Assembly: GCF_022539505.1 (NCBI RefSeq)
Contig: NC_061510.1
Coordinates: forward strand, 32,451,047 to 32,515,046
DNA from: Lolium rigidum
Taxonomy: Eukaryota > Streptophyta > Magnoliopsida > Poales > Poaceae
Reading direction: 5' to 3'
Length of the DNA: 64,000 nt
This document shows, piece after piece, positions 20,996 through 32,148 of this stretch (positions are counted from its first letter, which is position 1; each line of letters opens with the position of its first letter). Made by a program: the position numbers and the translations under genes. The notes beneath the pieces are model-generated. The model was not told the DNA's origin and did no database searches. It saw only the letters and a program-made list of their open reading frames with translations.

Positions 20996-22391
20996 TGATG
21001 ACCCACAAGTATAGGGGATCGCAACAGTCTTCGCGGGAAGTAAAACCCAATTTATTGATTCGACACAAGGGGAGACAAAGAATACTTGAAAGCCTTAACA
21101 GCGGAGTTGTCAATTCAGCTGCACCTGGAAACAGACTTGCTCGCAAGAGTTTATCAGTAGTAACAGTTTTATAGCAGTAGCAATAGTGAAATAACAGCAG
21201 CAGAGTAACAAAGACAGCAGTGATTTTAGTAAACAACACGATTAAAATACTGTAGGCACGGGGACGGATGAACGGGCGTTGCATGGATGAGAGAAACTCA
21301 TGTAACAGTCAAGCAGGGGCATTTGCAGATAATAATAAAACGGTATCCAAGTACTAATCAATCTATAGGCATGTGTTCCAATTATAGTCGTACGTGCTCG
21401 CAATGAGAAACTTGCACAACATCTTTTGTCCTACCAGCCGGTGGCAGCCGGGCCTCTAGGGAAACTACTGGATATTAAGGTACTCCTTTTAATAGAGTAC
21501 CGGAGCAAAGCATTAACACTCCGTGAACACATGTGATCCTCACATCACTACCATCCCCTCCGATTGTCCCGATTTCTGTCACTTCGGGGCCATTGGTTCC
21601 GGACAGCGACATGTGTATACAACTTGCAGGTAAGATCATAAACAACGAATATCTTCATGAATCAATAACATGTTCAGATCTGAGATCATGGCACTCGGGC
21701 CCTAGTGACAAGCATTAAGCATAACAAGTTGCAACAATATCATAAAAGTAACATCTACGGATACTAGGCACTATGCCCTAACAATCTTATGACTATTACA
21801 TGACCAATCTCATCCAATCCCTACCATCCCCTTCAGCCTACAGCGGGGGAATTACTCACACATGGATGGGGGAAACATGGCTGATCGATGGAGAGGCGTC
21901 GGTGGTGATGGCGGCGATGATCTCCTCCAATTCCCCGTCCCGGCGGAGTGCCAGAACGGAGACTTCTGGCTCCCGAGACGGAGTTTCGCGATGTGGCGGC
22001 GTTCTGGAGGGTTTCTGGCGACTTCGACTTCTCCCCGTGCGTTTTTAGGTCGAGGCCGATAAGTAGTCCGAAGGAGGGCGTCGGAGGCCGGCCGAGGGGG
22101 CCACACCATAGGGCCGCGCGGCCCCCCTAGGCCGCGCCGCCTTATGGTGTGGGGCCCTCGGGCCTCCACTTGATTTGTCCTTCTGGCTCCGTCAGTATTC
22201 TGGGAAAATAGGGCCTTCCGTCAAAATCCCGAGGTTTTTCCTGAAAGTTGGATTTCTGCACAAAAACGAGACACCTGAACAGTTCTGCTAAAAACAGCGT
22301 TAGTCCGTGTTAGTTGCATCCAAAATACACAAATTAGAGGCAAAACAACAGCAAAAGTGTTCGGGAAAGTAGATACGTTTTGGACGTATCA
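20996..22391 (-). repeat. 3' LTR of Athila-type element 1
   Basis: 1,396 bp, ending in tga...tca. Nearly identical to the three other LTRs of the family in the window. Differences from its partner concentrate at CAG/CTG positions (for example caacagtc against caacggtc). Short frames in the LTR that recur in all four copies are not genes. Confidence 0.9.
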
Positions 22392-24742
22392 ACTCCCCCA
22401 AGCTTAGCTTATTGCTTGTCCTCAAGCAATTCAGTTAACAACTGAGCGATAAAAGAACTTTCACGAACACATTTGTTCATATGATGTAAATATTCTCATG
22501 CTATGGCTAACACTTAGGCAGTTCATAATAAGGTACATGCAAATAAGATCATCCATAGCTATGTCAATCATGGAAAGGTACCAACAATTAATAATAAGCA
22601 TCATGAACCATGTATATAAGCAGGATTGCAATGTTCATAAAAGAATATGATAGAGTGGTATCTCGCTTGCCCATATTTGATCAGCAAAACACAAATGCTC
22701 AGGCACCTCTGAAGTTCATAGAAAGACTAGAAATAGTGATTGTCAAAGATAAAAGCATCAAAGTTATACCACAATCAATCATATTTTGAGACAAGCATAT
22801 TACACTAAGAATGACAAGTTGTGCTCTCAAGAAAGTGCTCAAAGAAAGGATGGAGACACAATCATAAAAGTAAAAGATTGACCCTTCGCAGAGGGAAGCA
22901 GGGATTAACATGCGCTAGAGCTTTTCATTTGTAAAGCAGGAGTAAAATTATTTTGAGAAGTGTTTGTTGTTGTCAACGAATGGTAATGGGTACACCAACT
23001 ACCTCGCCAACCGGACTTTCAAGAGCGGCTCCCATGAAGGACGTTATCTCTACCAGCAAGGTAGATCATCCCTCTTCTCTTTTGTTTACACACGTATTTT
23101 AATTTTATTATGGGTGACACTCCCCCAACCTTTGCTTACACAAGCCATGCATGGCTAACCGAATCCTCGGGTGCCTTCCATCAATCACATACCATGGAGG
23201 AGTGTCTATTTGCAAAATTAAGTTGCTTACTGATGAATCAGAGCAAAACATGTGAAGAGAATTATTAGTGAAAGTTGATTAATCGGGGCTGGGAACCCCA
23301 TTGCCAGCCTCTTTTTGCAAAATTATTGGATAAGCGGATGTGCCACTAGTCCATATGAAGGTCCGTCAAGAGTAAATGACAAGGTTGAAAGTTAAACACC
23401 ACATACTTCCTCATGAGCTATGAAACATTAACACAAATTGAGAAGCATTTTTGAAGGTTTAAAGGTAGCACATGAGAATTTACTTGGAATGGTTTGAAAT
23501 GCCATGCGTAGGTATTTATGGTGGACACTCTGGAATAACTTGGTTTTCATGTGTTTGGAGGCACGAGCAGCGTTCCCGCTCAGTACAAGTGAAGGCTAGC
23601 AAAAGACTAGGGAGCGACAAATCAAGAGAGCAATAACTCGTCATAATCATGCTTGCGGCAAAATAAATTAACCGAGGCATAAAAGTGATACAAGAACTCG
23701 AAGCAATGTAAATCATTGAGGCTTAATTGACTCTTGTTCAGTCATATGCATGCGTGAGCATGTGCCAAGTTAATTCAAACGAATTATTCAGAGGAGGATA
23801 CCACAATATCATACCTATCTATGAATAAAAGAATGCAAGCAAACATCCATGACATGCTACTCATATTAATAAATTGGAGCTAAACATGAGAGATCATGAA
23901 CTACTAGACTTTCTTAAATGACATATACCTCACATGAACCAACTAAGCATGCTCACGTGGATGAGTATATGTACAAAAATGAAAACAAATAGAGTTCATA
24001 CCAACCTCTCACCACAATCAGATTGTCGAATATCGTCATTATTGCCTTTCACTTGTGTAGCTTGGATAATATGAAATGAAAACCACGCTCCAGCCACCGA
24101 AGACCATTGAACTCATAAAGAACTTTACAAAACAAAAGAAGAACAGCAAATATTTTTGGTGTTTTCGAATTTGAGAACAAGAACAAAAGGAAACAAACAA
24201 ACAAAGCAAAATCTTTTTAGGTTTTCTTATAGCAAACTGGCAATAGCAAATAAAGCGAAACAAATGCAAGAAACCAAGATAAACAAATGGTGAAGAGAAA
24301 CAGCAGAAATATTTTTGGTCTTTTTGTGTTTTAGGAAAGAAACAAAGCAAGAACAAGAAAATGAAAACTAAAAGAAACACAGAAAAGCGAGATGGCAGAA
24401 ATCTGCCAAAACCTGACAGCAGTACAGAAATCGATTTTTACAAAAATCTTACGTTGCTCATCTCGAAAAGTGTTCAACTAATGAAAGTTAGATAACAACC
24501 TGGGGAACCTGCACAAAAATTGGCAGCTCAAAATAACGTTCTGGCTGTGCGCACGAATTTTTCTAGTAACAGTCCAGAATCTGTTTTCAGGCAGCACTTC
24601 CCCAAATATCATCTCCCTCTCATTAGAAAACCACTCAAAGAGACTAAACAAGTATGTACAAGTATCCAGCAACCATAATATGCAAAGAATGAGTGATGCC
24701 GGTATACCTCCCCCAAGCTTAGGCTTTTGACCTAAGTGGAGT
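22392..24742 (-). other. Non-coding 3' region of Athila-type element 1
   Basis: Lies between the polypurine tract and the stop of the env-like ORF. It is AT-rich with only short frames. It aligns throughout with 53892-56239 of element 2. Element 2 carries a tandem duplication at about 54575-54775 (ccatggctaaccgaatcct) that is single here. Confidence 0.7.
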
Positions 24743-25866
24743 TCAACCCCAGCGAGGGTCTGGGTTCCACGTCGGTGGATCATACATGGAGTAGTCATAA
24801 TAAGGTACCGATGCAGAAGAAAAACGTGGGGGTTCCTCATACCCAGCTTGTGGATGCGAAGAGCTCGCTGCATCGGATGACGAATCGAGATGTTCCTCGG
24901 CCTCCTCCGTGTTGCCTCTTGCACGATGGTTTCCTCCCTCTATGTATGCATTAACTGCACTTTCTGTGACTGACCAATCCTCCCTGGAATCAAGGTTAAA
25001 CAGAGAAGGTGCAGACAATCCTACTAATTTTTCAACTTTCTTAGTTATTGTCCAAGATTTCTTGTAAAATGTTATTCTGTAAGACAGGTTTCTCAAATTA
25101 GACGAATCGAAACAAATTCATGCTTAATCATGGAGACTATGTCAAGTTTCTCTATGGGGAGCTGAATATCAAGATGGTGAGGTTCTACATTATGCATAGC
25201 TAATAAGCGAGAGGCGATGAGACCTCCACAAATTCCTCCCTTCTCACGGTTAGTAGCAAGTCTGTTGGCTATCAAAGCTCCCAAGTTATAAGTCCTATTA
25301 CCTTGTAATGCAGCAGCTAGAAAGGCTAGATCCTGGATAGATACTTTACTTCCATTCTTTCTTGCTAGAACGCACTTGGTAATGAAATAAGCAAAGTAAC
25401 GAATAGCTGGGAAATGAATGCTACTGATTTTACCACCACCCTCTGAGAAGCTTCTTCCATGACAAATCATCTTGAAGAGGTCCAAGAACTCTTGCGGTGA
25501 TCTCTTTATCTTCTCGCATGATCCCCACTGTGGCACTCTGATTGCTGCACAAAAATCATTGAATGGCAAGTTGACAGTTTTATTATAAATTTTGTACTGA
25601 ACCATGGGGTTAGATCGTGACCAATTGAATTTAAAATCTTGCACAACTGACATAGTCAGTTTTGCATATTGGCATGGTTCACCATCAACAAAATCATGCA
25701 ATCCTGCATGAGAGATTAGTCTTTGAACATTTTGCAAGATTCCTGCACTTCTCATAAAATCCACGCACGGGTAGTAAGCGGGGTATACTCCTTTTTCGCG
25801 GTGAACTCTCATGACCGGTTGCACCTCCAATTCTTGTTAGTTGAGTTGGTGCCTACTCCCTTCCAT
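24743..25866 (-). pseudogene. ATHILA-type (env-like) ORF of element 1
   Basis: Begins at the ATG of 25866, directly after an acceptor. An early stop separates the first ~8 codons from the main frame (MEVQPVMRVHREKG at 25830). The protein contains VQDFKFNWSRSNP, FCAAIRVPQWGSCE, FPAIRYFAYFITKCVLAR and NREKGGICGGLIASRLL, the pattern of the ATHILA ORF-1 family. The frame breaks once at 25108-25109 (ATCGAA). Element 2 has ATCTGAA at the same point (CTG at 56603-56605), and that reading continues into LDSREDWSVTE and a Ser/Asp-rich tail ending at 24743. The function of this Athila gene is not established; an envelope-like role has been suggested in the literature. Confidence 0.75.
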
Positions 25867-26770
25867 TTTCTGAAATTTTTCAACAAACAATATAGAATTT
25901 GATTTGGTTACATATAATTGAGGGAAACTACCATAGGAACTTGCTAGAGTACTAATCATGCATCAAAACTAGTTTCTACCACTTAGAACAAGCATGCAAG
26001 CTCACTAAACATGTTACCTACAACAGCAAAATATTCAAGATATACTCCACCAAACAAAATTCTACTTGGATAATCGGAGGAGTCACATACCGAAGAGCAA
26101 ATGTGCCAAATCTCAGACAGAAATCTGGGCTGAGCAAAGAGATCGAGAAATCTGGAGTTCTTGAGCAAAAACGCGAGTGAGAGGAACCTGGTGCGAGTTT
26201 TTTCGGGAGAGAGAAGATGCTGGGAGAAAGAGATGAAATAGTGGGGCAAAGAGGGGCCCACACCACAGGGTGGCGCGCCCACCTCCTTGGCCGCGCCGGC
26301 TGGTGGTGTGGCACCCTGTGGTGCCCCACAGGTCATCCTCTGGTGCTCCCAGGTGCCTCGTCGAAAAATAGGATCAACGGTATAATTTTTGTGAATTTTT
26401 GAAAACTTTGAAAAATGCACATTTCTGGGTATTAAGTTTATTATTACTGGCCAGGATTTTTTTTGAAATCTCCAATTAACTAAGGAACTTTGCAAATTAA
26501 AAGTGCTACAGCAACTAGAGCAAGTGGAGGAAGAAAGAGATGTTGTTTACCTCCTCTATGCATATAAAAAGTATTTGTTAACAAGGTTGATCAAGTCTTG
26601 CCACCAAATAAATTTTACATAGCATAAGAAGAAATAAACCTCAAATCAATCATGTTACCTTGAATTGTATTGATATGGATCCAATCATAAGAGTTTGATA
26701 TTCTTCTTTAGGCTCATATATAGGACAATCAATAGTTCCCACTTTGATAGTTCTCACATTAGAAATAGTA

Positions 26771-28855
26771 TTAACTCCACACGCTTTTCCTTTTGGGGAT
26801 TTTCCTTTTGTTAGTAACAATATCTTTCATATACTTTGAATAAGGAGGCAATTTAATAGCATCAGTCAAAGGGATTTGCAAGAATAAAGGTTTCATCCAA
26901 TCACAAAATTTATTATAGTGTTCTTCTTCCTTTGATTTTAGTTTCTTAGCAGGAAAGGGCATTTGCTTTTGCACCCAAGGTTCTCTTTCATTACCATGTT
27001 TCTCAGCAATAAAATCTTCTTTAGTATACTTTTTATTTTTAGCATGCTTTTCGGGTTCTTCTTCAACCTCTTCTTTATCAGGAGTATCATTCTTATCATT
27101 ATCTTTATCATGTTCATTACCACTTTCAGTTTCAGCATCGAAATAGAAATACTATTAGGATCATTAACGAGTTCAGTAGGATTCTACAACATTCTTATGT
27201 TTCTTTTTCTTTTTCTTAGATGGAGCACTAGTTTTAGTTCGTTGAGAATCTTGTTCAACTCTTTTGGGATGTCCCTCAGGATATAAAGGATCCTGAGTAG
27301 AAACACCGCCTCTAGTTGTTACTTCATAAGCATGTTTTTCTTTAGAATTATTTTCCAACAAGTCATTTTGCACTTTAGTGAGTTGATCAATTTGAGTTTG
27401 AACCATATGAAAATGTTTAACAAGCATCTTAACATCATTGGAGGTTCTCTCCACAATATCATGCAATTCACTAATAGCTTGAGAATTTTCCATTAGATGA
27501 TTCTCTACTCTCATATTAAAATTTTCTTGCTTAACAATATAATTATCAAACTCATCTAAGCATTGCGCAGGAGGTTTTGAATACGGAATATCTTCCCTAG
27601 TAAAGCGTTCGAAGGGAATTTACCTCAATCATGGATGAAGGGGAATTATCTCACATATATCTTCTATGGGAGGAAGATTCTTCACATCTTCAGATTTAAT
27701 ACCTTTCTCCTTGAGAGACTTCTTGGCTTCCCTCATATCTTCATCATTCAATTTAATTAAACCCCTCTTCTTCAATATTGGCGTTGGAGTTGGTTCGAGC
27801 GTAGTCCAATCATCATGATTCCGGCCTATTTTAGCCAATAATTCTTCAGCATCGTCTGGAGTTCTTTTCCTGAAAACACAACCAACACAACTATCCAGGT
27901 ATGCCCTAGACTCAATGGTTAGTCCACTATAAAATATATCAAGTAAATCATGCTTTTCCAAATCATGGTCAGGCCGAGCTCTAATAAGAGAGCAAAATCT
28001 CGCCCAAGCCTCATGCAATTTCTCTCCATCTCCCTGATCAAAATTATAAATTCTCTGCAAAGCAATATGTTGAGCACTAGCAGGAAAGTATTTACGGAAG
28101 AAAACATCAAGCAATTCTTTTGGACTTTTAATAGAATTAGGTGGCAAACTATTATACCAAGTTTTAGCGTCATCCTTTAATGAGAATGGAAAGATTTTAG
28201 CAACAAAGTAAGTACGCTTCTTAACATCATCGAAAACAAGCTACTCGGAGTAGATAGCTCAATCATGTGTTCAACAGCACTTTCTTTTTCAGTACCACAA
28301 AAGGGTGTTTTCTCAACAATAGCTATATGAGATAAATCAAGAGAAAAAGCATAATCTTTATCCTTAATATTTATAGGAGATGTGGCAAACTTAGGATCAG
28401 GAGACAGTTTATATCTAACAGCATGTTCTGCAAGCAACTTTTTAATTTTTCTTGCATCAGTAGTAGCATTGCATTTTTCAATAAAATCATCATCAAGTTC
28501 CACATAATCTTCATCAAGATCATCACTAGAGTATTCAACGTGACTCAGGTGAATTAACAGGTGTAACAACATTTTCATTAGGAGTTTCAGTATTTTCAAT
28601 TTGTCTAGACCTAGCAATTGTAGCATCTAGAAAAGATCCTAACGAACCATCATTATCAAGCACAATAGAAGCATCATCACAATTATAAGGGGCATTTTCA
28701 GATTCAGCAGAAGTACCAGCATTTGAAGCTTGTGGTGGTGAAACAAGTTTACTTATCACAGATGGTGAATCAAGAGCAGCAGAGGTACTCAGAGTTGTAC
28801 GTTTTCTTGTAGTGGATGGTAATATGGCGACCTTAGTATCGCGAGGTTTACCCAT
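26771..28855 (-). pseudogene. Gag plus truncated protease of Athila-type element 1
   Basis: Starts MGKPRDTKVAILPSTTRK at 28855. The gag core contains AKTWYNNLPP-like and ELLDVFFRKYFPASAQH segments, DHDLEKHDLLDIFYSGL, and a Lys-rich C-terminus. The frame breaks at about 28539-28540 and 28231-28232, both CG where CAG is expected (the second shown directly by element 2, CAG at 60297-60299). It breaks again near 27640 at a G run one base shorter than in element 2. About 465 bp of the protease core, present in element 2 at about 58389-58853, is deleted near 26787, which also removes the catalytic Asp region. Confidence 0.75.
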
Positions 28856-28914
28856 GATGGAGAATTTGCAGCGAACAATATCAATCCAAGTGAACTTCCA
28901 AATAAAGCTATGCT

Positions 28915-28932
28915 CCCCGGCAACGGCGCCGT
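28915..28932 (-). promoter_or_regulatory. Primer-binding site of element 1 (tRNA-Asp type)
   Basis: The plus strand reads ccccggcaacggcgcc just inside the right LTR. This matches the 3' end of plant tRNA-Asp except for the terminal base, as usual for Athila/Tat elements. Confidence 0.75.
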
Positions 28933-28943
28933 GAAAATAGTCT

Positions 28944-30333
28944 TGATGACCCACAAGTATAGGGGATCGCAACGGTCTTCGCGGGAAGTAAAACCCAATT
29001 TATTGATTCGACACAAGGGGAGACAAAGAATACTTGAAAGCCTTAACAGCGGAGTTGTCAATTCAGCTCGCACTGGAAACGGACTTGCTCGCAAGAGTTT
29101 ATCAGTAGTAACAGTTTTATAGCAGTAGCAATAGTGAAATAACAGCAGCAGAGTAACAAAGACAGCAATAGTGATTTTAGTAAACAGCAGGATTAAAATA
29201 CTGTAGGCACGGGGACGGATGAACGGGCGTTGCATGGATGAGAGAAACTCATGTAACAATCAAGCGAGGGCATTTGCAGATAATAATAAAACGGTATCCA
29301 AGTACTAATCAATCTATAGGCATGTGTTCTAATTATAGTCGTACGTGCTCGCAATGAGAAACTTGCACAACATCTTTTGTCCTACCAGCCGGTGGCAGCC
29401 GGGCCTCTAGGGAAACTATCTGGATATTAAGGTACTCCTTTTAATAGAGTACCGGAGCAAAGCATTAACACTCCGTGAACACATGTGATCCTCACATCAC
29501 TACCATCCCCTCCGGTTGTCCCGATTTCGTCACTTCGGGGCCATTGGTTCCGGACAGCGACATGTGTATACAACTTGCAGGTAAGATCATAAACAACGAA
29601 TATCTTCATGAATCAATAACATGTTCAGATCTGAGATCATGGCACTCGGGCCCTAGTGACAAACATTAAGCATAACAAGTTGCAACAATATCATAAAAGT
29701 AACATCTACGGATACTAGGCACTATGCCCTAACAATCTTATGACTATTACATGACCAATCTCATCCAATCCCTACCATCCCCTTCAGCCTACAGCGGGGA
29801 ATTACTCACACATGGATGGGGGAAACATGGCTGGTCGATGGAGAGGCGTCGGTGGTGATGGCGGCGATGATCTCCTCCAATTCCCGTCCCGGTGGAGTGC
29901 CGAACGGAGACTTCGGCTCCCGAGACGGAGTTTCGCGATGTGGCGGCGTTCGGAGGGTTTCGGCGACTTCGACTTCTCCCCGTGCGTTTTAGGTCGAGGC
30001 CGATAAGTAGTCCGAAGGAGAGCGTCGGAGGCCGGCCGAGGGGCCACACCATAGGGCCGCGCGGGCCCCCCTAGGCCGCGCCGCCTTATGGTGTGGGGCC
30101 CTCGGGCCTCCACTTGATTTGTCCTTCCGGCTCCGTCGCATTCCGGGAAAATAGGGCCTTCTGTCAAAATCCCGAGGTTTTTCCCGAAAGTTGGATTTCG
30201 CACAAAAATGAGACACCGTAACAGCTTCGCTAAAAACAGCGTTAGTCAGTGTTAGTTGCATCCAAAATACACAAATTAGAGGCAAAACAACAGCAAAAGT
30301 GTTCGGGAAAGTAGATACGTTTTGGACGTATCA
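28944..30333 (-). repeat. 5' LTR of Athila-type element 1
   Basis: 1,390 bp, partner of 20996-22391. It carries several CG/CGG variants where the partner has CTG or CAG (for example ttcggctcc against ttctggctcc, aaacggact against aaacagact). Confidence 0.9.
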
Positions 30334-31165
30334 GGTGGCGCTAGGTCCATTTGATCACTAGATTTGAAGCCTAGGTTCAACGTAGGAGGCGTGACTCTAC
30401 CAGAGATTTCTCCGGTGTCGACGGCCTAGATGCAGGAGAATCGTAGCCCTCCCTGGTTGCGAGTCAGAGATGGTGGCGGCACAGACCTTGCGGTTGATGG
30501 CGATCTAGCCGGCAGCGGGTTCTGGGACGCACAACTACCTGTGAAAGTCGTGCCGACTTTGGTCATGGCGGCAGATAGCGGCGTATTTTCGTCGTTACCT
30601 TTTCGAAGGCATTGTTGTTGCAGCTCCCGTCTTTTGTCCCGAGCTGCTCTAGGGGAAACCCCAGATCTAGGTCTCTTGAATTGGACGCTGGCAACGTGTG
30701 GGCCGTTCAACCTCCTAGGTGCATCGTTTTTGGAGTAGGTGCTAGCTAAAAGGGACCTGAGGTGCAGCGGGGCCTCGGCAGTTGACGAGTGATGATGGAC
30801 GTGCGCATGGTGGTGGCGTTGTTTGTCGTCATGGTGGCAGGTCTGGCAAGGACCATGCGGATCTCTTCCATGAAGATGAACCGGGGGTTGATGGTGGTGA
30901 CGGCTTCTGTAGCATGTGGATGAGGAGCTCGCAAATAGTCTACTAGACCGGATGAGCTCTCCCATTCGCTTAGTGGGTGTCTCGGGACATGCGATGTGTC
31001 CCAGTCTCTAGTTTTTGGGAGTTTTTTTATTGTTTTCCAGGAAATAAGTCCACGTTGACGCGATCTTCACTTGTTAACGGGCGTGGATGTACTACATAGT
31101 GCTTTCGGGTCTTTTGATGCACGATCTTTATCCGATTTTTGTTGAGTAAATCAATAAAAAAAGGA
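30334..31165. repeat. Non-coding repeat interrupted by the Athila element (right part)
   Basis: Resumes the sequence left at 20995, after the ggtgg duplication. The third tandem unit is completed (ctaggttcaacgtaggaggc at about 30370-30390). It ends in an A-rich stretch (gagtaaatcaataaaaaaagg at about 31145-31163), which could be the 3' tail of a non-LTR element. No coding domain is recognised. Confidence 0.55.
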
Positions 31166-31299
31166 TGTATACACATTTTTCGATGCAAAGGCCTGGAGTC
31201 CTTCCTCCATTTTTTTCAAAAATACCCATATTCATGTAGTCAATAAGTAGAAAATTATACCCATACGGTACCTATAGGTATGAAAATAAACTCTACCCA

Positions 31300-32148
31300 C
31301 ATCAATATCCGACACTGGTTTTTGGTCTAGCAACCCTATCCATCATACACGTACGCACACATGTGTCTGCGTGCTTGACAAAGCCGGCAAGCAAGGAAGA
31401 ATCTTTTCCTCTCCCTTGGCCTGGTTCTGCAGGTCATCTCCTGACGGCCAGTGCATGTACACGCACCGTCGCCATCGATGTACATATCACAGACAGACTT
31501 CCAGGCTGGAGATCGATGACGCCGAGAGATCGAGATAGAGAGGGCATCTTCTCCCCGGCTGTCCGCGTGGTTGCCGGCTCGCTAGTACCGAGGCATGCAA
31601 CACTCTCGCGTGCATGATATTGATACGTACGTCGGTACTTGTGGTCTTGTGGACTTGTGGTGGTGTGGCTTTGCTCCTCCTCCGACCATGCCAGCTTGCT
31701 CGCAAATCAGGACAGTGACGATACGGTAGGCTGCTGCTGAAGTGCTGATGGATCCACAGAGCCACAGAGGGACGTGGACGTACGTCGTCTACGCCAAAAA
31801 TCGGCGGTGCCACGGACGTATGTACTTACGCAGTCGCCAGCTACGAAGAATCGGCCTGGAGTGTGGTTCATGTATGTGGCCTTGCTTAAGTTTCTCTCCT
31901 ACTACAATGCATCGACAAGTTAATTAATGCAGGTTCTGTATCGCAGCTCGTACGTACATTCTCAGAAATCGACTGGGCTGCTGCATGCATGCACTGTAAC
32001 CCGAACCGTGGTCAATGAAACCCCTCAACTCAGCTCGCGCGGAACAGGGGACGTACCAATAGTCCCGACACACGATGGACGCATGGATGGTACATCTGCC
32101 AGCTCCACCGAGCTATGCAAATATTCGCCTCCCGGCTTCTCGTTGCCC
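31300..32148. repeat. Anonymous repeat block, copy B (first part)
   Basis: Non-coding. Shares ccatgccagcttgctcgcaa and the following atcaggacagtgacgata with copies at about 41720 and 48495. Shares tgccggctcgct with 41630. It supplies an uninterrupted version of the site where the 886 bp MITE sits in copy C. Confidence 0.7.

Larger units (their letters stand above)
20996..30333 (-). mobile_element. Athila-lineage Ty3-gypsy retrotransposon 1, complete ends, pol missing (9,338 bp)
   Basis: LTRs at 20996-22391 and 28944-30333 share tgatgacccac...ggacgtatca. The flanking duplication is ggtgg on both sides (20991-20995, 30334-30338). Reading is on the minus strand, with the primer-binding site beside the right LTR and the polypurine tract (agcttgggggagt) at 22392-22404. 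Gag, a remnant of protease and an env-like/ATHILA ORF are present. No reverse transcriptase, RNase H or integrase is visible, so the element is non-autonomous. Triticeae Athila-lineage families such as Sabrina or WHAM are candidates, but I cannot assign the family. Confidence 0.88.

Noticed and set aside
21526..21720. A ~64-codon frame that recurs at 29475, 53029 and 61526
   Set aside because: It recurs because it lies in all four Athila LTRs; LTR identity, not coding constraint, preserves it.
21852..22169. GC-rich LTR frames on both strands, repeated in the other LTR copies
   Set aside because: They differ in frame between copies and change at CAG/CTG sites; there is no domain.
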